Positions 10,112 to 19,300 of a stretch of 64,000 bases of DNA are shown here, piece after piece (the first letter of the stretch is position 1; the number at the start of each line of letters is the position of its first letter). Source of the DNA: Herbiconiux sp. VKM Ac-1786 (GTDB taxonomy: Bacteria; Actinomycetota; Actinomycetes; Actinomycetales; Microbacteriaceae). A model generated the notes under the pieces. It saw nothing but the letters and a program-made list of their open reading frames with translations, was not told where the DNA came from and did not search any database. The stretch is from positions 372,001-436,000 of the forward strand of contig NZ_JADKSG010000001.1 of the NCBI RefSeq assembly GCF_015350805.1. The letters are read 5' to 3'. Position numbers and translations under genes: made by a program.

Positions 10112-10468
10112 CTAGAGGTCTTCGCTCCACGACCCCGCGTCGTCGTCGCTTCCACCCTCTGACGGCGACGACGACGCCCGGCCGCCCGGGGAGCCGAAGC
10201 GCAGCCGCAGCATCTCGTCGCGGAAGTGGGCGATCAGCGGCTCGTCCTCGATCTCCTCGAAGCCGCTCGGCTCGGTGTCCGACACGAGCTGGCTCGCAGG
10301 CCCCACGAGGAACGTCGAGCGGCCCACTCCCCCGTCGCCCAGCCGCGTCGGGATCTCGACCGTGGCCGAGGTGCCGGCCTTGGCCAGCGCCTCCGCGTAC
10401 TCCAGCAGCGCCTTGGCGATCGCCGTGCCCGTGAGGATCGAGTCGCCGGCGTAGAAGATCCTGTCCAT
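10112..10468 (-). CDS. Conserved hypothetical protein, 118 residues
   Basis: I do not recognise the family. The N-terminal 90 residues look folded (IFYAGDSILTGTAIAKAL, then YAEALAKAG and a strand-rich segment ending FLVGPASQLVSD). The C-terminus is a low-complexity acidic Ser/Asp tail (residues 97-118). There is no signal peptide or membrane span. It is convergent with the SIS gene, ending 20 bases from it, and shares its strand with the crcB pair 86 bases upstream. Codon use is typical of the surrounding chromosome, which supports it being real. Confidence 0.6.
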   Translation of the reverse strand: MDRIFYAGDSILTGTAIAKALLEYAEALAKAGTSATVEIPTRLGDGGVGRSTFLVGPASQLVSDTEPSGFEEIEDEPLIAHFRDEMLRLRFGSPGGRASSSPSEGGSDDDAGSWSEDL

Positions 10469-10554
10469 GCCTCCACCCCACCTGGAACGCCGTCTCGCTC
10501 CAACAGGGTTGACGCCTCCCGCCGGCAGACGCTACCGCGCCTCGTCACACAGCC

Positions 10555-10926
10555 TCAGAGCGAGAACCCGAGGGCGGCCGCCGAGACGGAGAGGAAGCCG
10601 ACGACCCCCGCGTCGATCAGAGCCGGCCCCCACCTCCGCCCGCGGATCAGGTCGGCAGCATCGACACTGGCCGTGCTGAACGTCGTGTACCCGCCGAGCA
10701 GGCCGGTACCGATGACGGCCACCCACGCCGGCGCGTAGGAGGTGGTCGCCGAGCTCATCACCAGGCCGAGGAGGAACGAGCCCGACACGTTGATCACGGC
10801 GGTGCCGATCGGGAATGCCATCCCGGAGCACTCCTGGATGTGGCCCCCGACGACCAGCCGGGCGACCGCGCCGACCCCTCCCGCCAGAGCGATGGCGAGG
10901 ACGGTCAGCAGCGTGAACGACGTCAC
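10555..10926 (-). CDS. crcB: Fluoride channel subunit CrcB/Fluc (second gene of pair)
   Basis: Starting at the GTG at 10926, the product has 123 residues and four hydrophobic segments. It shows the Fluc signatures GGVGAVARLVVGG near the N-terminus, the central G-T-A-V-I-N-V-S-G-S-F-L-L-G segment with its conserved Asn, and GLLGGYTTFSTAS, the pore Phe/Thr/Ser track. The start overlaps the stop of the upstream crcB by four bases (GTGA, 10923-10926). Paired genes of this kind make heterodimeric, dual-topology F- channels that export toxic fluoride. A longer in-frame reading to 11586 exists but runs antisense-like through the first crcB gene, so I reject it. Confidence 0.92.
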   Translation of the reverse strand: MTSFTLLTVLAIALAGGVGAVARLVVGGHIQECSGMAFPIGTAVINVSGSFLLGLVMSSATTSYAPAWVAVIGTGLLGGYTTFSTASVDAADLIRGRRWGPALIDAGVVGFLSVSAAALGFSL

Positions 10927-11435
10927 GACGACCCCGGCGTCCGCGCCCCGGCGGCGTGCGCTCGGCCGCGGGTGATCCGCTCCACCAGCGCCCGGCCGGC
11001 GAGAGCGGCTGCGACGCCGGTGACGAGGCTCCCGACGGCGTACAGCGCGGCGTCGCCCACCGACCCGCGAGACGCCGCCGCGGCGGCTCCCACAGCGAAC
11101 GACCCGTACGTCGTGAACCCGCCCATGAACCCGGTGCCGACGACGAGCCGCACCCGGCGCCGGAACATCGGTGTGCCCCGCCGCGCGACGAGCGCCGCGT
11201 AGACGACCGCGAGTGCGAACGACCCCACGACGTTGATGACGAACGTCGTGTGGAGCACGAGATCGTGCGGCGTCGCCAGGTCGAGCGACTCCCGCGCGAC
11301 GGTGCCGACCGCTCCGCCGACGAACACCATCGCGACCGCCGACCACGAGCGGTGGTCGGGCGTCATCCCGTGCGGGGTGGGGGCCATCGTGCCCGTGGGC
11401 GGTGCCGCCGTGATCGATCCCGATGCCCGCACCAT
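10923..11435 (-). CDS. crcB: Fluoride channel subunit CrcB/Fluc (first gene of pair)
   Basis: The 170-residue reading contains a full Fluc domain from about residue 30: FVGGAVGTVARESLDL, then TFVINVVGSFALAVVYAAL with the conserved Asn, then GTGFMGGFTTYGSFAVGA. The first 20-30 residues (Pro/Thr/Gly-rich, with internal ATGs at codons 17 and 24) are not part of the fold, so the true start may be downstream of 11435. It is translationally coupled to the second crcB. The island attachment repeat lies only 89 bases upstream, so integration put foreign DNA directly before this operon. Confidence 0.88.
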   Translation of the reverse strand: MVRASGSITAAPPTGTMAPTPHGMTPDHRSWSAVAMVFVGGAVGTVARESLDLATPHDLVLHTTFVINVVGSFALAVVYAALVARRGTPMFRRRVRLVVGTGFMGGFTTYGSFAVGAAAAASRGSVGDAALYAVGSLVTGVAAALAGRALVERITRGRAHAAGARTPGSS

Positions 11436-11524
11436 CAGCAGCCCCCCGTGTCGTCGTCACGACCATCATCGGAGGAGCGGCACGACGGGCCACCCGACAA
11501 ACGTCGGGACTTGGACCGCCGAGG

Positions 11525-11548
11525 CGGTGCCCCTGGAGGGACTCGAAC
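11525..11548. repeat. Left attachment-site repeat (attL-type core)
   Basis: This 24-base sequence is identical to 27922-27945. On the minus strand it reads as the T-arm and acceptor end of tRNA-Arg (GTTCGAGTCCCTCC then AGGGGC-A), but no tRNA body is attached, so it is the displaced 3' fragment left by integration. The bases just outside differ at both copies (11524 g against 27921 a; 11549 t against 27946 c), which fixes the limits of identity. Confidence 0.9.
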
Positions 11549-11653
11549 TCGTTAGGTAGGCCCGCGACACCTTGGCAAACCCGCAACTTCCGCGTATTTC
11601 CGCGGTTCTTGAATCATATCGATGCCCCTGAATCAGGCTTTCTTGAAACCAAT

Positions 11654-11672
11654 TGTGGGCAAAATGTGGGCA
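11654..11672 (+). repeat. Paired TGTGGGCA repeats, left end (candidate integrase arm sites)
   Basis: Two TGTGGGCA octamers lie at 11654-11661 and 11665-11672, starting 11 bases apart. A near-identical pair (TATGGGCA and TGTGGGCA, also 11 bases apart, same strand) lies at 27832-27850 near the other end. Short direct repeats with helical spacing beside att cores are typical of the arm-type sites bound by the N-terminal domain of lambda-type integrases. Function is inferred. Confidence 0.6.
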
Positions 11673-11868
11673 TGGAATCGAACGCTTCGTCCTGTTACCA
11701 TCGTGACGCATCAGGACATCGCTAACGTCCGTTAGCAAGTCGGGATCCGTCTGGGCCACGAGAATTCCTGAGGGCTTTGCCTCCTTAAACAGTGCGGACA
11801 ATGGAACTGATGCACGCAAAGAGGCGCAGTCGGTCGCCTTGTAGATTCCTCAGCTGGAAGACCTAGCT

Positions 11869-13263
11869 TCAGCGCAGCGCGTCTGCCGCACTGCGCGCGA
11901 CTGCAAGCGCGACCGGAGCGGGAACTCCGCGCTTCAAGTGCCGAATCGCGTGCGCGTACGAGACGGCCATGAACTGCTCGCGCCCCGCTTCCCTCACCCC
12001 CCACTCGCGACAGCGAGCACGAGTCTCACGGAGTTCACCGTTCGGCAAGTAGTCGCCGTCCGCCCAGCGCTCATAGTCGAACGAACTTCCACGTGCCACC
12101 AGAGGCGAGCCAGGATGGAACATGAGGCTCATCTCGAGGGTGATCGGATCTTCGCCTGCCGGCCCATTTCCTGTGTAAGCGAAATCGACCATCATCGGCC
12201 GACCTCCATCCACCACGAGAACGTTCTCGCCGTGAAGATCTCCGTGACAGACGCGCGATCTCATGTCAAGAGTGAGCGATTCCACATCCGAAAATTCGTC
12301 AACCGAGGCTCCCGCCGATATCAGCTCGGCATCAGACAGATGTGCACGTCTAAGGTCTGCAACGGTCACGCTCGACGTGTCGCCGACGTTCCACGGCACC
12401 AGCGTCAGTTGAAGTTTGCTAATTACGCTCGAGCCCGCACCGTCGTCGACTGCAGCCAGGTCGAAGAGAGTCGTCGGATTTGACGCCAAGCTTGAGAAAT
12501 ACGCAGCGCGGTCACGGAGTCCTGCACTGAGAGTTTCAATTGTCGGCGCCCAGTTGCTCGCATCCAGATAGCCCTCGACCCACAAACGCCGACGTTCCAA
12601 TTCGTCGAGGACCCACTCTCTCGCGTCGGCCTTCACAAAGGCACGCATTTCGGGCGCGCCGAGGCGCCGCATGGTGACAATCGCGTTTGTCGATCCGGAT
12701 AGCCCGCCCGCACGGGTGACTTCAACCTCCGTCATCCCACGATCCACCGCGAACTGTGAGATGGCTCGCCGGAGGAGCAAGTCGAGGTCGGTCGGGGCCG
12801 TGAATTCAAGCCCAACAATCTTCAACTGTCCCTCTTGAATCGGTCTTAGCCGATTGGTGAATTCGCCCTCGACGCCTTTGACGACGGCTTGGCACATGCG
12901 CAACGCTGGGACACCATGGGCTGCAGCAGGCGATGCTCCGGAGGTGTAAGGCTCAGTGTCTTCGATTGTGCCGAACGCCGACAGAATGATGACAGGCGTA
13001 CCTGGCTGAGATTCGCGCAGTTTTGCCACAACCGCGAGCCCGTTCGTCTCACTGAGTGAAAGATCGCGGGGTTTAGCCGGAATTCTCAAGTCGCACACCG
13101 CGAGGTCGTAGACATTCGCCGCCATAAGCTCCAGGGCGGACTGAGTATCGCCCGCCCAGTGCACTACCGCGTCGGGCATCATGTCGGCGATGTCCGCCTC
13201 GGCTGCCCTGCGGCTGTCCGCATTGTCTTCGACCAGCAGTACGTCGAATCGATCCGGGCTCAT
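11869..13263 (-). CDS. Receiver domain fused to an APH-like kinase domain
   Basis: Taking the ATG at 13263 (ATGA overlap with the kinase gene; a GTG at 13272 is also in frame) gives 464 residues. The N-terminal ~125 residues are a response-regulator receiver: acidic pair in VLLVEDN, phospho-acceptor Asp in LAVCDLRIP, and Ser in VIILSAFG; the usual C-terminal Lys of a K-P motif is not apparent. A linker leads to a phosphotransferase-like domain with VCHGDLHGENVLVV and a following MMVDFAYTG Asp, as in APH/choline-kinase folds. No DNA-binding domain is present. It is last in an operon with a GHKL kinase and an ATPase. A phosphorelay that switches a small-molecule or protein kinase effector is the inference. 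Confidence 0.8.
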   Translation of the reverse strand: MSPDRFDVLLVEDNADSRRAAEADIADMMPDAVVHWAGDTQSALELMAANVYDLAVCDLRIPAKPRDLSLSETNGLAVVAKLRESQPGTPVIILSAFGTIEDTEPYTSGASPAAAHGVPALRMCQAVVKGVEGEFTNRLRPIQEGQLKIVGLEFTAPTDLDLLLRRAISQFAVDRGMTEVEVTRAGGLSGSTNAIVTMRRLGAPEMRAFVKADAREWVLDELERRRLWVEGYLDASNWAPTIETLSAGLRDRAAYFSSLASNPTTLFDLAAVDDGAGSSVISKLQLTLVPWNVGDTSSVTVADLRRAHLSDAELISAGASVDEFSDVESLTLDMRSRVCHGDLHGENVLVVDGGRPMMVDFAYTGNGPAGEDPITLEMSLMFHPGSPLVARGSSFDYERWADGDYLPNGELRETRARCREWGVREAGREQFMAVSYAHAIRHLKRGVPAPVALAVARSAADALR

Positions 13264-14132
13264 TGTGGCCACCTTGCTTCTGCGGACGTCCCCGCATCCT
13301 TTCGTGGGCGCAGCATGATGGTGCCCCCCAAAGACTTCATCGCTTGCACGGCCGTCGGAAGGCCGAGGCCGAAGTGGCCAGCTTCACTGCGGGAAGTTGT
13401 CCCAATTTCTAAGGCTGCGGCCAAGCCGTCCGGGGGAAGACCCTCACCGTCATCTAGCACTGCAATCCAGGCTTCTGCATCATTCCGCCCCCAGTTGATT
13501 ACGACCAAATCCCTGACCGCGGCGCTAGCCTCGACAGCGTTCCTTATAAGGTTGGCGAAGGCAAGTGAAATCAAAGTTGGATCGCCTTCGACGAGGACGG
13601 GGTCGGACCGGCCAAGGATGACCTCTTTCGCCAGCCCCTCGCTACTGACCTGGGACGCGACCACTTCACTCAGATCAAACTGCGTGACCCGCGGCGATTG
13701 TGCCGCCTCTCCTAGATCTTGCAGCGCCTCAAGGAGTTCACCCATTCTGACTAATTCGACACGAATCGCGCTCGTTTCATAGCCATCGCCGACGTCACTT
13801 TTGGCGGCGCGGCCGATCGCCTGCACCACGGGGCGAACTTCGTGAAGCACCCGCTTGGTAGCGATCTGCAGCGCTTGCGCCTGCACCGCAGGCACCCCTT
13901 CCTGGGCCGTCATAGATTCAGTCGTGACATCTGGCAGCAAAGCCCCCGTGCTGAGCATCGATATCACTCGATCCAGCACTCGTTGAGTCCAGGAGTCCGT
14001 CTCGCGAGCGCGAGACGTCGCAACGAGGTCCAGATCCTCTGCTACCGCACACTCCAGTAGCGAGCGAGCGGCGCGCAGCCGAGTCGTCGCGGAGTCGTCC
14101 CTTAGTGCTTCGATGGCTTCAACGCGATTCAC
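13260..14132 (-). CDS. Soluble GHKL-type sensor histidine kinase
   Basis: The 290-residue protein has no membrane span. Residues 1-60 are helical and HEAT-like, followed by a DHp-like helix with His97 in KRVLHEVRPVVQAI. The HATPase domain shows the N box (LAFANLIRNAVEAS, Asn194/Asn198), G1 box (LDDGEGLP, Asp227/Asp228) and G2 box (GHFGLGLPT, about 252-260). The start is a GTG whose GTGA overlaps the end of the ATPase gene (14129-14132); its stop overlaps the receiver-kinase start. Cytoplasmic location and coupling to an SMC-like ATPase suggest it senses an intracellular event, possibly through that ATPase. Confidence 0.85.
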   Translation of the reverse strand: MNRVEAIEALRDDSATTRLRAARSLLECAVAEDLDLVATSRARETDSWTQRVLDRVISMLSTGALLPDVTTESMTAQEGVPAVQAQALQIATKRVLHEVRPVVQAIGRAAKSDVGDGYETSAIRVELVRMGELLEALQDLGEAAQSPRVTQFDLSEVVASQVSSEGLAKEVILGRSDPVLVEGDPTLISLAFANLIRNAVEASAAVRDLVVINWGRNDAEAWIAVLDDGEGLPPDGLAAALEIGTTSRSEAGHFGLGLPTAVQAMKSLGGTIMLRPRKDAGTSAEARWPQ

Positions 14133-15970
14133 CTCGCAGCGCCGCCGAGGCCGTAGAACTGGGCTCGCGTTTCGAAGGCCGCGCGCCCACCCTCCATCAG
14201 CTCCGAGATGGCGCTGACGATTGGTGAATCCTCCAGCGATCCCGATGCAGCCGCTCTTCCTCGTTCTCCGTCGGAATCCATAAGAATCACGCGAGCCGCG
14301 TCGCCAAGTACCGGGATGTTGGCGTTATGCGACGAAAAGATTGTCTGAGCGCTCCCGCGGCGTTCGCGTACCGCTGCTATCAGGGTCGACACGATGAACG
14401 CATTGTCTAGATGGTCTTCCGGCTGATCCACTACAAGCACGGTATTCGGCAACGCAAGAAGAATTGGTAAGACCACGGTGCATCGTTGGCCAATCGACAG
14501 ATGCTGGATTGGTTTGTACTCCGGGCCGTCAAGCAACTCGAGTGAGACGTCGTCTTCGACGTCGATCGCGACTATGGCACCGACCCCACCTTGTTTCAGG
14601 GCCGCGAGGACAGAAGAAGCGCGGTCAGCGGGAAGACCAGTCGCTCGAGCAAGATCCTCGAATGCACCAGTCTCAGTCCATTCCACCAGTTCGAATGGAG
14701 CGACAGATGTGGCAAGTGATGGGGCCAGGTTGTTGTAGTGGAGGCCACTCCCACGTAACGACGCGACGATCGCCGAAATGTAGGATTCGAGACGTTCCCC
14801 CGCGGACACTTTCACACGAATCTGTGGGCCCAGTTGAGCGTTGAGCAATTCGGCTACACCCTGTCTCGAGGTGAGCCGATCCGCCCGCTTTGCTGAAAGC
14901 GACTCGTAGGAAGCCCGGCGCCGTTGCTTCGTTAGATCGAGCCGCCTCACGAATTCGGATCGCCTTGCATGGAGCGCGTCAAGCTGTCCTTTAATCTCTT
15001 CAAGCTGTTGAACGCGCCGCGTCGCCTGGCTAAGACCGTCCTGGGCCGAGTCGAGTCGTTGTCGAAGTGCGCGTGAACTCGCGTCAAGCTCGGCGCGGTG
15101 TCCAACCACGGTTTGGGCTTCGCGAGTCAGCGCGGAGACAGCTTCCTCGAACTGGACCGCGGCTTGTTCTAGCAACAGCCGCGCGCGATTGACGCGCTCG
15201 GCGCTAGCTGTCTCTGAAACGGTATTCGCAATACTTTCAGCTACCTCTACAGCGCGATCCCGCGTCTCAGAGGCCCGAGCACTTAGCTCGACTACCGATT
15301 CCCTCGCGTAGAGAAGCGCGTTCTCGCGACGCGCGAGCTCGGCGAGGCGGGTCTGTGCGCCAGTGAGGGCTTCCTGGTCAGCAAGTGTTGCGGTTGAACT
15401 CGAAAGAAGCGCCTCCTGGGCGCCACGTGCTTCCCCCAACTGGGTGTCGACCGCAGTGGCGCCGGATAGCGACTCGTTTGCCTTGTCCAATTCCGCCAGA
15501 CCAGACGCGATCTCGTCCGTTAGCGAGGCGGCGAGGGCGCCGGCAGCGAGAATTTCGGCTGCGGTATCCCGCGCAGTGGGCAGGAACCGATCCAACAGAG
15601 CGATTCGACCGTCAGGGCTGACGCCGATTGATTCGATCTCACTCTGGGCCAGAACAGTGCAAGCAGGCGAGACGGTGCCCGAACTAGTCACGCCCTCCGC
15701 AGTCCTCGTGAGCGTCCAACGCTCGTCACCCTCCCTCAGCGTGAGCGTTACCGCGCCGCCATCAAGTGTCGCTACAGCTTGCTGCTCGCCCTTCGTGCCG
15801 GCATCAGTTGTGAACGAGCCCGCGTCCAACGCGTATCTGATCAACTCGATGACAGACGTCTTGCCAGTGCCCCGTGCGCCGATCAAGACGTTGAGAGCCG
15901 GATCCAGGGAAACATCGAAATCGGCAAGAAATCCTTCGTGCTCAACTTCGATCCGCTCGATGAATGCCAT
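14129..15970 (-). CDS. SMC/RecF-like AAA ATPase with coiled coil
   Basis: The 613-residue protein starts FIERIEVEHEGFLADFDVSL, like RecF/SMC proteins, with Walker A GARGTGKTS (residues 31-39). A long Ala/Glu/Arg-rich helical stretch (about 150-390) is predicted coiled coil. The C-terminal half has the ABC signature LSIGQR (491-496), Walker B VLVVDQPEDHLDN (511-523; Gln-Pro-Glu replaces the usual Glu-Pro) and H-loop FSSHNANIP. It is the first gene of a three-gene operon, with an SD-like GGAGGG before the ATG at 15970. Similar ATPases sense DNA ends or foreign replication intermediates in several defence systems. Which known family it belongs to, if any, cannot be settled by eye. Confidence 0.85.
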   Translation of the reverse strand: MAFIERIEVEHEGFLADFDVSLDPALNVLIGARGTGKTSVIELIRYALDAGSFTTDAGTKGEQQAVATLDGGAVTLTLREGDERWTLTRTAEGVTSSGTVSPACTVLAQSEIESIGVSPDGRIALLDRFLPTARDTAAEILAAGALAASLTDEIASGLAELDKANESLSGATAVDTQLGEARGAQEALLSSSTATLADQEALTGAQTRLAELARRENALLYARESVVELSARASETRDRAVEVAESIANTVSETASAERVNRARLLLEQAAVQFEEAVSALTREAQTVVGHRAELDASSRALRQRLDSAQDGLSQATRRVQQLEEIKGQLDALHARRSEFVRRLDLTKQRRRASYESLSAKRADRLTSRQGVAELLNAQLGPQIRVKVSAGERLESYISAIVASLRGSGLHYNNLAPSLATSVAPFELVEWTETGAFEDLARATGLPADRASSVLAALKQGGVGAIVAIDVEDDVSLELLDGPEYKPIQHLSIGQRCTVVLPILLALPNTVLVVDQPEDHLDNAFIVSTLIAAVRERRGSAQTIFSSHNANIPVLGDAARVILMDSDGERGRAAASGSLEDSPIVSAISELMEGGRAAFETRAQFYGLGGAAR

Positions 15971-16354
15971 TTTCGCCCTCCACTGGTCTAGGACAACATC
16001 CTTCCATTTAGATTCCTCAGCCGCGCGCTACGGACGATCACTATCGAAATGAGCTCCGTCGTTGCAGAACCGTCACGTCGTCCTCCAGAGGAGAAGTCGC
16101 GTTGTGGTCCGTTGGGGCCGGACCTTCGAGCAACTTCGGATCTCCTCACTCACGGAGACGCTGCCGCATTATCGCCGGTGCCGTGTCTTAACACAGCGAG
16201 TGCTTCGCGAACCCCCGACCGGGCTCCGTCGGAACCGGTATTCGCCCGACGGCCTCATCATCGAACGCTGGCGACAAATGCGCCCTATCGGTCGCGTTTC
16301 GGCGATGATCGACTTGGAGAATGCCACATTCAATCACGGAGTAGGAGTGCGTAC
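15971..16354. promoter_or_regulatory. Divergent intergenic region between the ATPase operon and the large NTPase
   Basis: The 384 bases separate two divergent units and should hold both promoters. A frame upstream of the large NTPase is open from 16049, but its residues are Pro/Arg/Ser-rich with no recognisable fold, and a good ribosome site (TAGGAG at 16342-16347) sits just before the GTG at 16355. I therefore treat this as non-coding. A perfect operator palindrome was not seen. The shared spacer raises the possibility that both units are regulated together. Confidence 0.5.
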
Positions 16355-19300
16355 GTGGTGCTTGCTGGGGGTGCAGCCGACAAAGTCGGTGGAGTAATGG
16401 AGAGCACGTGGACCGTCTTGCGTATGACCGAGATCCTCGACGGGACAGCATCTGCCATGACGGTGGAACCCGTCGCAGGCGATGGAGCAGAGCTCTGGGT
16501 AGACCACGCCGGCCAGAGGAGCTTCGATCAGGTCAAGTTCCGGTCGTCGCGTTCCTGGACGATCGGACGTTTGACTAGCGACGGAGTACTGCCGAAGGTG
16601 CTTCCCCACCTGCGTGCGGGAGCCGCGATTACTCTCGTTATCACTAGCGCGTCCGATGAACTCGATCGACTGATCGCTTACGCGAAGGCGTCCGAAAGTT
16701 CTGCAGTCTTCGAGAGTGTCGCGTCCGAGAACCGTATTCTCGTCGACCGACTTTCCTCGTCATGGCATGCAGAGATCGAGGAGACTTGGCAGTATCTCCG
16801 CTCCATCACAGTGAGACATGAGAATCTCGAACGGCTCGAGGAGCTCGTCCGGCTGAAGCTCGGAACACTGATCCGCGGCGACGGCCGAGAGGTCGCCGAC
16901 CTACTGGCTTCGTGGATACCCAAAATCTTGCATCGCGAGATCACTGCGCGGGACATACTCGACATGCTCGAGAAGCGCGGATTCCCCGCAAAACCGGCCG
17001 CTGACCACGGAAGCGCCATGCTGAAATTGCGCGAGACGGTACAGCGGCAGGTAGCGCGAGTGCACGATTCGCTTCCTCCACTCGGCGCCATCGAACGACA
17101 CGAGAAGTCGATTATCATCGATCACCTCACGCGAGAGAATGGACCGCGAATAGTCATCGTTCACGGCAAGGCCGGGTCCGGAAAGTCAGCACTCACTGCA
17201 GCAGTCGCATCAGATATCTTCGACCGCGGCCACCCAGTGGCAGCGGCGCGCATGGATCGCGTTCCCGAACACGTGTCGACCGCGCGGCAACTCGGCGGCA
17301 TCATCGACTTGGATGACTCACCCGTGATCCTTATCTATGAGGCACGCAGGGATAGCCGTCCGGGCCTTCTTCTCGTCGACCAACTCGACGCCGTTAGCAC
17401 GTATAGCGGCAGGATGCCCGACACCTTCGACGCCGTCTCAGACCTAATCCACCAGAGTCGGGCCCTTCGACACGTCAAACTCCTCCTGGCCGTTAGGACG
17501 ATCGACCTCGAACAGGACCCGCGGATGCGTCGTCTCGCGCAGGACTCGGACGTGGAAACCGTCGAGGTTGGCGACCTCGATCCCGAGGACGTTGCAACCT
17601 ACCTTCGTGACCTTGGGTACGACCCGACCACGCTAAGCCCACAGACTCTCGATCTACTCCGAGTGCCGATCCACCTGTACGTGTTCTGTCAGCTCGAGCG
17701 TGAAGACCGCACACAGGCATTTCAAGCACTGCCCGACCTATATTCGTCCTACACAACGACGTTCCGAAACCGACTGCATCACCGCGGTCTCGATGACCAC
17801 TGGGCAGCGACTTCGAAGATCCTTGTGGAGAGAATGAGTCAGGACGAAACGCTGAGCGCCCCGAAAGCGATACTCAACGCGCTCCCACCGTTGTACATTG
17901 ATGCGCTGATTTCCGAGAACGTGCTCATCGACGACAACGGACGGGTCGCATTCTTTCACGAGACATTCTTCGACTTTCTGTTCGCTCGATCTTTCAGCCA
18001 TCGTGGTGAGGATCTGGTCCAATCGTTCGTCGCGAGCGGACAGGGTCTATTCCGGCGCTCGCAGCTTCGCCAGGTTCTGGCCTATATCGCGTCGCGGGAG
18101 CCGCTGATTTTGACATCTCAGGTCCTCGCGATCGCGCGGAGCGAAATGCGTCCGCACCTCGTCGCGACGGCTCTCACCGTGCTACCTCAGAGCACTCCAC
18201 AGGACGGTGACTGGGACTTACTGGAGCCCACGCTCATGAATCCCGGGCTGCTCGGGGAAGCGGTCCAAGGCCTTCTTCGAGTGCCTGCTTGGTTCGACGA
18301 GGCCGATCGGCTAGGACGCATCGAGGCACTACTAGACCAAGAGGACTCCGCTCACAGCACGCTCGCTGCGGTAATCACGCACGTGTCGAGGGTGTCCGGT
18401 CGCGTCCGAGCATTGATCGCCCCGCTACTTGCTGAGGCCACGTCCTACACGTCGGCCCTTCGGCAGGTGTTCGACCATGCCGAGTCGTCCGCATCAGTGG
18501 ATTATGCCCTCGAGTTGCTGAGTAACGGCGCCCTCGATGGAGATGACGGGGACTTCTTCGATCCCCTGGGAGCCAGGCTCTTCTACCGCCTGAATGAGTC
18601 TTCTCCTCTGGGAGTTATCGAGCTTCTTAGGGTCGTCCTTGAGCGAGCGATCCGGATTGCAGACCAACGGGGTGAATTTGATCCGTTTGCAGCGGGGATC
18701 GTGTCAGGCAAAGTACGGATCAGAGGCCTGAAGGAAATCGCAGCGGCCCATCCCATGGAATTCGTAGGCGCAGTGGGTCCACTGGTCCTCCGCCTCGGCG
18801 ACGAGCGCCAAGACTCAATTGAGCGAGCGTCCGGGACACGATGGAGATGGGTCATCAGGTCCAACCACCATGAATTCGTCGACGAGCTGTTCTTTGCCTA
18901 CCGGGAAGCTCTCCGAGAACTCGCCCGCAGGAAGCCCGATGCGCTCTGGCCGATTCTCGATGACTTCGACCAACGGCGATCGCGCGCATTTGATTTCCTG
19001 ACCGCGTTCGCACTTCGATCCGCTCCAGCAGACAAAGCTGTGGACTGGTTGCTTGCGGATGAGTCACACCTGCAGGTCGGATGGTCGGACAGTTCACATT
19101 GGGAGTCGCGACGATTGATCGAGCGAGCAAGTAGACGCTGTTCGGAGGTGTCTTTTCGCGCACTCGAAATCGCGCTGATGAACTATGTGACGCCGAATGA
19201 GCGCCGCGCACATAACTTGCGCTGGCGAGGGATGACGGAGTTAGAGTTTCTGACCGCGCTATCCGCGGAGCGCATCCAGGACTCAACTTCGTCGCGCATT

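Larger units (their letters stand above)
11436..11868. other. Non-coding left end of the island
   Basis: I see no convincing gene in these 433 bases. They contain the left attachment repeat (11525-11548), a pair of TGTGGGCA repeats (11654-11672) and a perfect 7-bp inverted repeat GCTAACG-tc-CGTTAGC (11721-11736). Composition turns clearly AT-richer just after the attachment repeat, marking the change from host to island DNA. The stretch 11436-11524 should hold the promoter and leader of the crcB pair. The short open frames here are not supported by codon use. Confidence 0.6.

Noticed and set aside
11436-11490. Possible fluoride riboswitch before crcB (GATGATGG and CTGATG words on the minus strand)
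   Set aside because: The required pseudoknot partner and the conserved CTAC end after CTGATG are missing, and the CTGATG overlaps the annotated start codon.
10555-11586. One 343-residue protein covering both crcB genes
   Set aside because: The first 220 residues are Arg/Gly/Ala-rich shadow sequence; the real crcB products are two overlapping frames with full Fluc motifs.
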